This document shows, piece by piece, positions 52,381 to 60,626 of a stretch of 64,000 bases of DNA (position 1 is the stretch's first letter; every line of letters begins with the position of its first letter). Position numbers and translations under genes: made by a program. The DNA comes from Paenibacillus sp. FSL H8-0537 (GTDB lineage: Bacteria; Bacillota; Bacilli; Paenibacillales; Paenibacillaceae). The stretch spans positions 2,532,001 to 2,596,000 of the forward strand of contig NZ_CP150290.1 in assembly GCF_038051995.1 (NCBI RefSeq), given 5' to 3'. The notes below the pieces were generated by a model. It worked only from the letters and a program-made list of their open reading frames with translations. It was not told where the DNA came from and searched no databases.

Positions 52381-53100
52381 GTGTTTTTCCGTTACAATAA
52401 ACACTATTTGCTGAAACGGCATTTTCATGAAGTGTCGCTGCGAGGGGAGCTGGAGCAGGCTCTGGCCGATCGTCCTTTGCTGATTATTATGAATCACAGC
52501 AGCTGGTGGGACGGGCTGCTCGTCTACCATATGATTCGGAGCGAGTCGCAGCGGCAGCATTATATGATGATGGATGAGCGGCAGATGAAGCGATATGCTT
52601 TTTTTCGCCGCATTGGTGCTTTTTCGGTGAATAAGGAAAATTTGCGGGAAACGGCAGCCTCGCTGCGTTATGCAGCTGATCTCATGCGAAGCGGTGGAGC
52701 CGTCTGGCTGTTTCCGCAGGGCGATATTTTTCATTTGGAAAGCCGCCCGCTGCAATTTCAGACGGGGGTCGGCTATTTACTGGAGCGCTGCCCGGACGCT
52801 GCTGTGCTGCCTGTAAGCTTGTATTATACGATGGGGCTGCATCAGAAAACGTCTGCCTCCTTCTCTATTGGCAGCATGATCGAGGCGGACTGGTGCGCTC
52901 TGGGACGCAAAGAAGCGACTTTGCTGCTGGAACGCAGGCTGGAGCAGCAGCTCGGCGAGCATCGGCTGGCTGTTATTGCGAGTGCAGACGGCGAGCGGGA
53001 TGGCTTCCGCCTGCTGCTGGCGACCGGGCGCTCGGTCAATGAGACGTTCGACCAGATGAAGGGGAGGACGGCGAAATGGAAATCGTTTTTTGGACGATAG
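52381..53100 (+). CDS. PlsC-like (lysophospholipid-type) acyltransferase
   Basis: About 239 residues with the H-x4-D acyltransferase motif in MNHSSWWDG, a second block FFRRIGAFSVNKEN and the third, LFPQGDIF, near residue 115. These enzymes move fatty acyl groups from ACP or CoA; in this cluster it may esterify a glycosylated carotenoid. The start is unclear: GTG 52381 directly abuts GAGGAG (52375-52380), leaving no normal spacing, and TTG 52411 is the next in-frame option. It overlaps the following GT2 gene by 25 bases. Confidence 0.82.
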   Translation: MFFRYNKHYLLKRHFHEVSLRGELEQALADRPLLIIMNHSSWWDGLLVYHMIRSESQRQHYMMMDERQMKRYAFFRRIGAFSVNKENLRETAASLRYAADLMRSGGAVWLFPQGDIFHLESRPLQFQTGVGYLLERCPDAAVLPVSLYYTMGLHQKTSASFSIGSMIEADWCALGRKEATLLLERRLEQQLGEHRLAVIASADGERDGFRLLLATGRSVNETFDQMKGRTAKWKSFFGR

Positions 53101-54272
53101 CAGCCGTTCTGGCGCTGCAGCTGCTGTTCGTGCTTTGGAATTTGCGCCAGCTGCCGCAGCTAGGCGGCACGGGGGAAGGCCGGCTGTGGCTTGCTGGAGG
53201 CGAGGGAGCGGTAGCTGACATTCCGCCAAGGCTGTCCGTGCTTATTCCAGCACGCAACGAAGCGGAGCGAATTGGGGCCTGCGTGCAGGCGGTGCTGGCG
53301 GCGGAGCAATCGCCGCTGCTTGAGGTGCTTGTGCTGGATGATCAGTCTGCCGATGGCACGGCTGATGTGGCGATGTTGGCCGCGCAGGGAGATAGGCGCC
53401 TGCGCGTGCTGCGGGGAGCGGACTTGCCAGACGGCTGGCTGGGCAAGTCGCATGCTTGCCAGCAGCTGGCGCAGGAGGCGCGCGGCGAATGGCTGCTGTT
53501 TCTGGACGCCGATGCGACGCTGCGGCCGGGGGCTCTGCCTGCCGCGATGGACACGGCGCTGCGTCAAGGGAAGGGGCTGATTACGGGCTTCCCCCATCAG
53601 CAGACTGGGTCTTGGCTGGAGCGGCTTGTCGTGCCGCTCATGAATTTCACCATCGCCTGCCATCTGCCGATCGGGCTGGTGCGTGGCTCTACTGACGCCA
53701 AATTCGTGGCGGCGCATGGCGCTTTTCTGCTGATCCATGCCGAAAGCTACGCGGCGATTGGCGGACACCACAGCTTCAAATCCAAGCTGCTCGATGATAT
53801 GGAGATGGCGCGTGCGGTGAAGCGGGCGGGCTTGCCCATGACGCTCGCCGATGTATCGGGGCAGGTGAGCATGCGCATGTATACAGATGCAGCGGGCGTG
53901 TGGAACGGCTATAAGAAAAATATTTTTGCCGGAACGGGTCGCCAAACGGGCCTTCTCGCGGCACTGGGTATATTTTATGCGCTCATCTATTTGCTGCCGC
54001 CTGCTATGTTCATCGCAGCTTTGCTTGCTTACGCCGTTTTTTCGGCAGGGACGCTGGCAAGTACGCTTGCCGCCTGCTTGCTGCCGGCCGCGATAGGCTG
54101 GCTGCTGGCGATCATCATTAAAGGGGTGATCGATCATCGCGGCCGCTTGCCGGTGTGGTTTGCTTTATTGCTGCCGGCTGGCATTGTTATGCTTCTTGGC
54201 ATAGCTGCCGCGTCATGGCGTGCAGCGGCGAGCGGGGAAGGGTATTTATGGAAAGGCAGGCGTTATCTATGA
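53076..54272 (+). CDS. Family 2 glycosyltransferase, second in the carotenoid cluster
   Basis: A 398-residue GT2 with an N-terminal membrane helix, LSVLIPARNEAERIGACV, LVLDDQSADGTADV, GWLGKSHACQQLAQ and FLDADATL (DxD), then three or four C-terminal membrane helices. It is a distant paralogue of the CrtQ-like gene at 46021, with the same GW-GKSxAC block, so it likely glycosylates a carotenoid or its hydroxylated end group at the membrane. GGGGAGG precedes ATG 53076. It overlaps the last flavoprotein gene by four bases. Confidence 0.85.
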   Translation: MEIVFWTIAAVLALQLLFVLWNLRQLPQLGGTGEGRLWLAGGEGAVADIPPRLSVLIPARNEAERIGACVQAVLAAEQSPLLEVLVLDDQSADGTADVAMLAAQGDRRLRVLRGADLPDGWLGKSHACQQLAQEARGEWLLFLDADATLRPGALPAAMDTALRQGKGLITGFPHQQTGSWLERLVVPLMNFTIACHLPIGLVRGSTDAKFVAAHGAFLLIHAESYAAIGGHHSFKSKLLDDMEMARAVKRAGLPMTLADVSGQVSMRMYTDAAGVWNGYKKNIFAGTGRQTGLLAALGIFYALIYLLPPAMFIAALLAYAVFSAGTLASTLAACLLPAAIGWLLAIIIKGVIDHRGRLPVWFALLLPAGIVMLLGIAAASWRAAASGEGYLWKGRRYL

Positions 54273-55744
54273 AGCGGGTTGTCATCATTGGCGGCGGCAT
54301 CGGTGGTTTATCAGCGGCAGCCCGCCTTGCGCATGCAGGCTATGCGGTCACTGTGCTGGAGCAGCAGGAGAAAGTGGGAGGCAAGCTCCAGCGTATCCAG
54401 CTTGGGGAATATCGCTTTGATCGGGGGCCAAGCACAATAACGATGACGCATGCTTTTCGCAAGGTGTTTGTTTCAGTAGGCCGCCGCATCGAGGATTATA
54501 TTAATTTTTATCGACTGGAGCATGGAACGCGCAACTGCTTTACAGATGGCTCGGTCGTGGATTTATCCGCTGACCCGGCTGTGATGGAGGAGCAAATTTC
54601 CCGCTATAGTCCGGAGGATGCGCGGCGGTATCGGGCTTTTATGGCCGAGGCAGCGGTGATGTATGGACAGGCGGAGCGTCATTTTATGAACAAAATGATG
54701 GTTTCCTGGCAGGATAAGCTGAGTCCTGGGCTAGCGGCAGCATTTGTCCGCATTCGCCCCCTGACGAAGCTGTCCGTGCTGCTGCGCCGTTATTTCCGTC
54801 ATCCCAATACACTGGCCTTGTTTGGACGTTATGCGACCTATGTCGGCTCGGCCCCTAATCGGGCGCCAGCCATCTTCGCGATGCTGCCGCATGTGGAGGC
54901 GGAGCTTGGCATTTTCGGCGTTCGTGGGGGCACGTACAGCATTATTGAAGGACTTCGCCAGCTGGCGGAGGAAATGGGGGCGGAAATACACACCTCGACA
55001 CGTGTACAGCGCATTGTTGCCAGTGGCGGCCGTGTAAGCGGGGTAGAGACGGACGGCGGTTTTGTGCCCGCTGATCTGGTTCTCGCGAACGGTGATGTGC
55101 TTTCCGTATGCCGAGATTTGCTCGGCGAGCAGCTGCGGCCCGCGATGACAGACCGCAAAATGGCAAGCTACGAGCCTTCGCTGTCTGGCTTTGTCACTCT
55201 TGCCGGCATTCGCAGACGTTACGATAAGCTGCTGCATCATACTGTATTTTATCCGCAGCGGTATGGGGAAGAATTTGAGGCGATTTTCGAGCGCCGCGTG
55301 GCGCCCGCTGATCCTGCGATCTATATATGCTGCTCTGCCTATTCAGAACCGGACATGGCGCCGGAAGGCGGCAGCAACCTGTTTATTTTGGCGAATGCCC
55401 CTTATACGTCGGACGCTTGGAGCTGGGAGAGGGAGGCGGAGCGTTATCAGGAACGTCTGTTGAAGCAGTTAGCTGCCTATGGCTTGGTGGGACTGGAACG
55501 GAATATGGAGCAGCTTGCTGCTTATACGCCGGAGGATCTGGAGCGGGATACGTCAGCATTTCGCGGCGCCATCTATGGCATTTCCTCGAATTCAGCGAAG
55601 CAGACGTTTATGCGGCCGTCCAATCGTGCGGATTTGCGTGGACTGTGGTTTGCAGGCGGAACGACCCATCCCGGCGGAGGAACGCCGATGGTTGCCATGT
55701 CAGGGCTGCTCACCGCAGAGGCGATGATTCGGCAGCATTCTTGA
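54269..55744 (+). CDS. CrtP/CrtN-family carotenoid oxidase or desaturase, fourth paralogue
   Basis: A 491-residue FAD protein with VVIIGGGIGGLSAAARLAHA, RGPSTITMTHAFRKVF, FRGAIYGISSNSAKQTF and LWFAGGTTHPGGGTPMVAMS. The IYG block and GGTTHPGGGTPM end are closer to the divergent CrtP-like protein at 42863 than to the two CrtN-like proteins. ATG 54269 overlaps the GT2 stop; ATG 54248, seven codons upstream with GGGGAAGGG before it, is an equally good start. It may oxidise the second end of the carotenoid or an alternative substrate. Confidence 0.85.
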   Translation: MKRVVIIGGGIGGLSAAARLAHAGYAVTVLEQQEKVGGKLQRIQLGEYRFDRGPSTITMTHAFRKVFVSVGRRIEDYINFYRLEHGTRNCFTDGSVVDLSADPAVMEEQISRYSPEDARRYRAFMAEAAVMYGQAERHFMNKMMVSWQDKLSPGLAAAFVRIRPLTKLSVLLRRYFRHPNTLALFGRYATYVGSAPNRAPAIFAMLPHVEAELGIFGVRGGTYSIIEGLRQLAEEMGAEIHTSTRVQRIVASGGRVSGVETDGGFVPADLVLANGDVLSVCRDLLGEQLRPAMTDRKMASYEPSLSGFVTLAGIRRRYDKLLHHTVFYPQRYGEEFEAIFERRVAPADPAIYICCSAYSEPDMAPEGGSNLFILANAPYTSDAWSWEREAERYQERLLKQLAAYGLVGLERNMEQLAAYTPEDLERDTSAFRGAIYGISSNSAKQTFMRPSNRADLRGLWFAGGTTHPGGGTPMVAMSGLLTAEAMIRQHS

Positions 55745-55767
55745 AAGAATCTAATGGTGCAAAAGAA

Positions 55768-55822
55768 AAGCCGCGTCTGGCTGGGTGCAGTAATGCATCC
55801 AGCCAAGCGCGGCTTATTTTTT
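55768..55822 (+). terminator. Terminator of the carotenoid operon
   Basis: AAGCCGCG-TCTGGCTGG-GTGCA pairs with TGCATCCAGCCAAGCGCGGCTT around GTAA, followed by ATTTTTT. It is one of the strongest hairpins in the window. Confidence 0.9.
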
Positions 55823-55866
55823 ATAACATGGGGCTCATGCCCACAAACTAAAAAGGGTCAAATAAA

Positions 55867-55893
55867 ATAAAAAACCCTTCTAGGATTAGAGGG
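55867..55893 (-). terminator. Terminator of the tRNA transcript
   Basis: On the minus strand CCCTCTA is followed by ATCC and TAGAAGGG and then TTTTTT, about 26 bases after the tRNA-Pro 3' end. Confidence 0.6.
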
Positions 55894-55918
55894 CCTGCTT
55901 GAAACAACTTATTAAATA

Positions 55919-55992
55919 TCGGGACGACACGATTTGAACATGCGACCCCCTGGTCCCAAACCAGGTGCTCTACCAAGCTGAGCTACGTCCCG
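55919..55992 (-). tRNA. tRNA-Pro (anticodon TGG)
   Basis: The minus strand folds as a cloverleaf: acceptor CGGGACG with CGTCCCG, D-arm GTAGCTCAGC, anticodon loop TTTGGGA on stem CTGG/CCAG, and T-loop GTTCAAATC. The anticodon is TGG. The 3' CCA is not encoded. It is 12 bases downstream of tRNA-Thr on the same strand. Confidence 0.96.
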
Positions 55993-56004
55993 GGAAAAAA
56001 ATGG

Positions 56005-56077
<73 letters not shown>

Positions 56078-56152
56078 GTGTTTATGAATCGGACACAAGA
56101 TGTATTATGCCACAGAAGTTTAGGAGGATGCAATACCTTTTTTTAATTTTTC

Positions 56153-56188
56153 GAAAAAAAATTCGGGCAGCAGTCAAATGCCCGAATC
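56153..56188 (-). terminator. Terminator after the DUF2536 gene
   Basis: On the minus strand ATTCGGGCA and TGCCCGAAT form a perfect stem, followed by a run of T (A-run 56154-56160 on the plus strand). It ends just after the stop codon at 56192. Confidence 0.85.
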
Positions 56189-56191
56189 GGC

Positions 56192-56401
56192 CTATTTTTT
56201 AACTTTAAAATGAACGACTGCGCTGTACAGCATTTTCCCGCGATCGGGATGAAAGACCGCATGATGGCTAATAGCGTGAACTTGTAAAAGCAGTGCCTTA
56301 TTCGCTTCAATTTGCTGGTCAATATGCTTCTCCAGCGTTCGTAAGTCAAAAGCCTCAAAGAATTCGATTTTATCCTCAATTAAATCTAGTCGAAAATCCA
56401 T
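56192..56401 (-). CDS. DUF2536 family small protein (YrzA-like)
   Basis: A 69-residue protein, MDFRLDLIEDKIEFFEAFDL at the start and LYSAVVHFKVKK at the end, matching the DUF2536 family conserved in Bacillales. HAISHHAVFHPDRGK lies in the second half. Function unknown. The longer open frame begins at 56494, but GAGGGGG just upstream of the ATG pair at 56404/56401 fixes the start there. It stands alone between the tRNAs and the chemoreceptor, with its own terminator. Confidence 0.85.
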   Translation of the reverse strand: MDFRLDLIEDKIEFFEAFDLRTLEKHIDQQIEANKALLLQVHAISHHAVFHPDRGKMLYSAVVHFKVKK

Positions 56402-56566
56402 CATTAACCCCCTCAAATCTCTTGCATGCCTAGCTTTCGTTAATAGTATAACGTTGTTCAGCACTAGTTTCAAAGTATCATGTCGGCTAATCACGTTTTT
56501 TGTAATTTACAAAAGGGTTTTCCTAAATTATACTTTAAAAGTGTCGAAATAAATAGAAAATTACAT

Positions 56567-56650
56567 ACTGAAAAAGGCAAACTTATTGAAAAATAAGGGC
56601 GCAAAGTTATGGGCCTAAGGTATTAAGCTATGGCTGCCAAACTACCGGTA
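56567..56650 (+). promoter_or_regulatory. Cyclic di-GMP-I (GEMM-I) riboswitch
   Basis: The core shows GGCAAAC (56576-56582), a stem TTATT/AATAA capped by a GAAA tetraloop, GGGCGCAAAG (56597-56606), GGGCCTAAGG (56611-56620) with TATGGC (the tetraloop receptor pieces) and GCTGCCAAACTACC closing the aptamer. A downstream region (56650-56720) contains GCTGATTCAGC and AAAAGC/GCTTTT followed by a T-run, plausible parts of a termination switch. The next gene is a chemoreceptor, a common target of c-di-GMP control. Confidence 0.9.
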
Positions 56651-56736
56651 CAGGACTATAGGCTGATTCAGCTATCCAACTCGTAACGGTGATTGAAAAG
56701 CTTTTGTTTTTTTTCAGTGTAAGTAGGAGAGATGGA

Positions 56737-58512
56737 GTGAAAATGGTGATTAACCGATTGAAAAAGGCAAAATGGTTAAAATGGACATCAGGGGTTTCTG
56801 ATTTCTTGAAGAAACAAAAGGTCACAACGAAGCTGCTGTTCATTACTTCATTAATTACTTTGTTTAACGTGGTGGCTGGCGGTTGGATTTTTATGCAAAA
56901 TGCTTCGGTTAGAAGTACAGTGAATGCTTCAAATGAGCTTCAGGAGGCCAAAAAGGAATATCAAGGTGTATCGGATTCGATGCTGCGCACGCTGCTTTCG
57001 ATGATTGATGCAGTAGAAAACGGCAGCACTGGCGATGATGGAATCAATCTGGCGCTTAAGACGATGCCGGAACGGGTAGAAAAGCTGAAGTCTATACTGG
57101 CCTCTCTGGATGCGAAATATCCTCACGGAGATAATGGCAATGCCTATTCGAACCAAGGCAATGTGTTTGGTCTTGCGTTGGAGCAGCTCAACAATGAAAA
57201 CGGCAATTATAGCCAGCTGACGATTGAAGATCGTTCCGCCAAGGTCAAACAGCTTGTTAGTACATATACGATTGTTCTCAGCTTTGCGAATGAAACGGTA
57301 GAAAAATGGCTTGAAGTGGATTCGATTGCAACTCAAGATGCATTGAACAGAAGTCTTGCGGCTGCCAATACGATTATTATAATCAATATTGTGCTGCTTG
57401 CCGTTTTGCCGTTCCTCATGTCCTATTCGTTAAGCCAGAATGTGAAAAAAGGCATCGTTGGCTTAATGAAGCGAATTGCCTCCTATCAAAATAACGATTT
57501 TACGTATGATGGGAAGCTGGATCGCCAAGATGAATTTGGTCAAATTGACCGTTCGCTGGAGCAAATGGGAAGTGCGCTTCGCGACACGCTTCGTTCGACT
57601 ATGGATGTCAGTACGGTTGTTCTGCAAGCCTCGCGCAATATGGGCGATATGATTGTTCGCAATCAGAATGCTTCCGAGCAGGTGAAAGAAGAGATTGGCA
57701 ACGGCAAAACGATTTTGATGACCCAGTATGATGATGCCACCTCCATCTCTGCCGTAACGGAGCAAATATCGGCAAGCTCGCAGCAAATTGCTGCTTCGAC
57801 CGAATATATTAACCGCGATATGAAAGAAATGAGAGAGTCGTCGCGCACAGGCTCCACCGATATGAAGGGCGTCGTGCAAATGGTCAATCAGACGGTGCAG
57901 CAATTTGCCCGAGTAACCGAATCCTTTGACCGGATTAATGAGCGCTACAATAATGTAACGAAGTTTTTGGGCGGCATTCAGGATTTGAACACTCAGACGA
58001 ATTTATTGTCTTTGAATGCTTCGATTGAATCGGCGCGTGCAGGCGAGCATGGCAGAGGGTTTGCTGTAGTAGCAGAGGAGATTCGCAAGCTGTCGAGCCA
58101 GACGGATATCATTTCCAAAGATATTACGAAGGAGCTTAAGCTTATTCAGAACGATTTTGCCGACAGCAGCCAGAGCTTGAGCAGCTTCTCAGAAGTGATT
58201 GAAACGACGAAGCAGGCATCGGTGACCGCGAGCGAAATGTTTAATGGCCTGGAAAATCAAAGCAGCGTCTTGTCCGAGCAAATGGGCGAAATTTCCGTCG
58301 GTATTGATGAAATTACAAAGGGTATTACCGATATTGTTGGTTCTGTAGACAAGCTGCTGCAAACCTCCTCCGAGGTGAATGGCAAAATGGAGCAGATGAG
58401 CGGAATGTCCGAGGATCAATTTGAGGTATCGATTCAGCTTCAAGAGCTGGCTGAGAAACTGCAGGGCTCTTCCACTAATTTGCGCGAAAAAGCGGCTGTA
58501 TTCAAGGTGTAA
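56737..58512 (+). CDS. Methyl-accepting chemotaxis protein under c-di-GMP riboswitch control
   Basis: About 591 residues with a first membrane segment [21 protein letters not shown], a roughly 130-residue extracellular sensor, a second segment [19 protein letters not shown], a HAMP region and a long cytoplasmic coiled-coil. The signalling tip reads [18 protein letters not shown] and [13 protein letters not shown], where CheA/CheW bind. AGGAGA lies six bases before GTG 56737; ATG 56743 is also possible. The ligand of the sensor domain is unknown. Position right after the riboswitch implies that c-di-GMP tunes receptor amount, linking chemotaxis with the motile-sessile switch. Confidence 0.94.
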   Translation: MKMVINRLKKAKWLKWTSGVSDFLKKQKVTTKLLFITSLITLFNVVAGGWIFMQNASVRSTVNASNELQEAKKEYQGVSDSMLRTLLSMIDAVENGSTGDDGINLALKTMPERVEKLKSILASLDAKYPHGDNGNAYSNQGNVFGLALEQLNNENGNYSQLTIEDRSAKVKQLVSTYTIVLSFANETVEKWLEVDSIATQDALNRSLAAANTIIIINIVLLAVLPFLMSYSLSQNVKKGIVGLMKRIASYQNNDFTYDGKLDRQDEFGQIDRSLEQMGSALRDTLRSTMDVSTVVLQASRNMGDMIVRNQNASEQVKEEIGNGKTILMTQYDDATSISAVTEQISASSQQIAASTEYINRDMKEMRESSRTGSTDMKGVVQMVNQTVQQFARVTESFDRINERYNNVTKFLGGIQDLNTQTNLLSLNASIESARAGEHGRGFAVVAEEIRKLSSQTDIISKDITKELKLIQNDFADSSQSLSSFSEVIETTKQASVTASEMFNGLENQSSVLSEQMGEISVGIDEITKGITDIVGSVDKLLQTSSEVNGKMEQMSGMSEDQFEVSIQLQELAEKLQGSSTNLREKAAVFKV

Positions 58513-58570
58513 GCTCGCTTTTAATGGATTAGTAAATGGAGCAATAAAAAGGAATACTAAAGAGTAAATA

Positions 58571-58614
58571 GCTGCTTTCAGCGCCCGTGGGCGATTGGAG
58601 GCAGCCTTTTTTTT
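58571..58614 (+). terminator. Terminator of the chemoreceptor gene
   Basis: GCTGC (58571) pairs with GCAGC (58601) and the inner CGCCC/GGGCG stem (58582-58592) strengthens it; eight T follow. Confidence 0.75.
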
Positions 58615-58623
58615 ATCCAGCCC

Positions 58624-58667
58624 TTTACAACAACAGAATACTAGTGTACTATTTAGATATAACACTA
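58624..58667 (+). promoter_or_regulatory. Promoter with overlapping YtrA-type operator
   Basis: TTTACA (58624-58629), 17 bases and TACTAT (58647-58652) form a promoter. The perfect inverted repeat TAGTGT (58642-58647) and ACACTA (58662-58667) overlaps the -10, so a dimeric repressor bound there would block polymerase. The next gene is a GntR-family regulator, suggesting autorepression. Confidence 0.6.
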
Positions 58668-58690
58668 ACACATTAACACGGAGGTGACTT

Positions 58691-59065
58691 ATGCCGATTG
58701 AATTTGACAACAACCAGCCAATCTACATCCAGATCATGAACTACATTAAACAGCAAATTATTAGCGGGAAACTTAATCCCGGCGATAAAATCGATTCGGT
58801 GCGCGAGCTTGCAGTGGAGCTGCAAATCAATCCGAATACGATACAGCGTACTTTTCAGGAACTGGAGCGTGAAGGCATCGTCGAAACAAGGCGCGGACTT
58901 GGAAGATATGTAACGAGCGAGGAGGCGGCGATTGTGAGCATTAAGAAAGAGATGGCGGCTGATCTGCTTGGACGTTTCATACAGGGGATGCGGGATTTGG
59001 GCTTTAAGCAGGAGGACATTGTAGCGATTGTATCGGAAGCAGTTAGCAAGGAAGAGCAGAAATAG
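58691..59065 (+). CDS. GntR-family transcriptional regulator, YtrA subfamily
   Basis: A 124-residue protein with QPIYIQIMNYIKQQIISGKL and GDKIDSVRELAVELQINPNT (winged-helix domain), ERGIVETRRGLG-like wing (EREGIVETRRGLGRYV) and a short C-terminal helical tail rather than a ligand domain, as in YtrA. GGAGGTGA precedes ATG 58691. It begins an operon with an ABC ATPase and permease, the standard YtrA arrangement; members respond to cell-wall-active compounds, but the inducer here is unknown. Confidence 0.92.
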   Translation: MPIEFDNNQPIYIQIMNYIKQQIISGKLNPGDKIDSVRELAVELQINPNTIQRTFQELEREGIVETRRGLGRYVTSEEAAIVSIKKEMAADLLGRFIQGMRDLGFKQEDIVAIVSEAVSKEEQK

Positions 59066-59084
59066 GCGGGGGGAGAATATACGA

Positions 59085-59783
59085 ATGAAGAAGATTGTTG
59101 AACTGCAAGCCGTAACGAAAAACTACGGATCGAGAAAAGCGCTGCATAATATTAATTTAAACCTGGAAGCTGGCAAAATTATTGGTCTGCTTGGCAGCAA
59201 TGGCAGCGGCAAGAGTACACTCATGAAGCTGGCGGCAGGACTCATTCAGCCAACCTCAGGAAGCGTTCGAATTTGCGGAGAGCCGATTGGCATCGGGACA
59301 AAGGCGGTTACGTCCTTTATGCCAGATCAGCCGGTAACCGAGTCGTGGATGCGGGTGAAGGATGCCCTTCGTTTTTTCAGTGATTTTTATAAGGATTTCG
59401 ATCAGGAGAAAGCGGGGAGCATGCTCGACTTTTTGAAGCTGGATCGCAATGATCGCATTAGCTCTTTATCCAAAGGGATGAATGAGCGGCTGCAGCTAAC
59501 GCTGGCGCTGTCGCGTCAGGCTAAGCTTTATTTACTCGATGAGCCGATAGGCGGCGTTGATCCCGTCGCGCGGGGCAAAATTTTGGACGCCATCGTTAAA
59601 TTTTATAATGAAGACAGCTGTGTGCTCATCTCGACGCATTTAATTACAGATATCGAACGGGTTTTCGATGAAGTCATTTTTATTCAAAACGGCGAAGTTT
59701 CACTGCGTCAGGATGTGGAGAGCATACGCTCCAAGCATGGTAAAAGTGTAGATGAACTATTCAGGGAGGTATTTTCAGAATGA
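59085..59783 (+). CDS. ABC transporter ATPase (YtrB/BcrA type)
   Basis: A 232-residue ATPase with Walker A GSNGSGKST, signature SLSKGMNERL (SKG variant), Walker B LYLLDEPIGGVD and switch His in LISTHL. PDQPVTESWMRVKDAL is the Q-loop region. ATG 59085 follows GGGGGGAG. It overlaps the permease by four bases. Together with the regulator it resembles Ytr-type export/sensing transporters. Confidence 0.92.
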   Translation: MKKIVELQAVTKNYGSRKALHNINLNLEAGKIIGLLGSNGSGKSTLMKLAAGLIQPTSGSVRICGEPIGIGTKAVTSFMPDQPVTESWMRVKDALRFFSDFYKDFDQEKAGSMLDFLKLDRNDRISSLSKGMNERLQLTLALSRQAKLYLLDEPIGGVDPVARGKILDAIVKFYNEDSCVLISTHLITDIERVFDEVIFIQNGEVSLRQDVESIRSKHGKSVDELFREVFSE

Positions 59784-60523
59784 TAAACTTATTGAAATAT
59801 GACTGGAAACGCAATGCGAATTTAATTATGGGCTCGGCGGCGGCGCTTATTATTTTGCAGGGAGCACTTTCCTTTTTTACTGCAACTCGTAATTGGCAGC
59901 CTGCAATGTCGCTTACATTAATGTTCATGGGCTATTTATTCGTTGCCCTCATGTTGATCATATTTTCCTCAAAGACGTACTCCCACAACCTTAAATCGTA
60001 CGGTCGCCGCTTATTGCCGCTGGCCACGTGGAAAACAATCGCTTCGCCGCTTCTGCTGCAATTCATATTATCAACTGCGCTGAGTGGGCTCGTGCTGCTT
60101 CATATTTGGTTGTTTAAATGGCTCTCTCCAAGCGCCTCACTGGATTTATTGAATCTGCCTAATTTCGAGACAGGCGTCCTATTTTTTATTTTGATATTTT
60201 GGACGCTCCTATTTTTGATGCTGATGGTCTATTTTTCGATTACTGTAGGGCATCTCTTTAATAAAAAGCTTTTTCCATGGGTAGCAATAGCGGTCTTCGT
60301 CCTGCTGCAATTTTTCATGGGCTATGCGGAGAAATGGTTGTTTAACGATGATTTATTCGGCACGATGGCCTCAGAGCTTACCTCTTCAAGCTTGACAATC
60401 TTAAAGTCCCCAACAGGCGAAATTTCGATTGGCAACTGGGGCGTTATGTCGTTTGAAATCGTGATCGGTGCTATCCTTGTGAGCATCATGCTGTACTTGC
60501 TCAGCAAAAAGCTGGATGCGTAG
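59780..60523 (+). CDS. ABC-2 type membrane permease subunit
   Basis: A 247-residue protein with six hydrophobic segments, including LMGSAAALIILQGALSFF-like first, SLTLMFMGYLFVALMLIIFS second, and IGAILVSIMLYLLSKKL last. No soluble domain. It starts within the stop of the ATPase gene (ATGA), so the two form one transporter. Substrate unknown; homologous operons affect envelope-stress responses. Confidence 0.85.
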   Translation: MINLLKYDWKRNANLIMGSAAALIILQGALSFFTATRNWQPAMSLTLMFMGYLFVALMLIIFSSKTYSHNLKSYGRRLLPLATWKTIASPLLLQFILSTALSGLVLLHIWLFKWLSPSASLDLLNLPNFETGVLFFILIFWTLLFLMLMVYFSITVGHLFNKKLFPWVAIAVFVLLQFFMGYAEKWLFNDDLFGTMASELTSSSLTILKSPTGEISIGNWGVMSFEIVIGAILVSIMLYLLSKKLDA

Positions 60524-60626
60524 AGGAAGGCGCAGCGAAGGCCTGCAAGCCAAAGGTTGACAAACCTGCCATTAGCGCGTGACAATATTCGTATACAACT
60601 TCGAAGATAGAAGGGACAACGAACTC

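Noticed and set aside
53160..54137. Minus-strand open frame of 325 residues
   Set aside because: It lies wholly opposite the second GT2 gene, is rich in Arg/His/Gln as expected of a shadow frame in G/C-rich DNA, and has no ribosome site or family motif.
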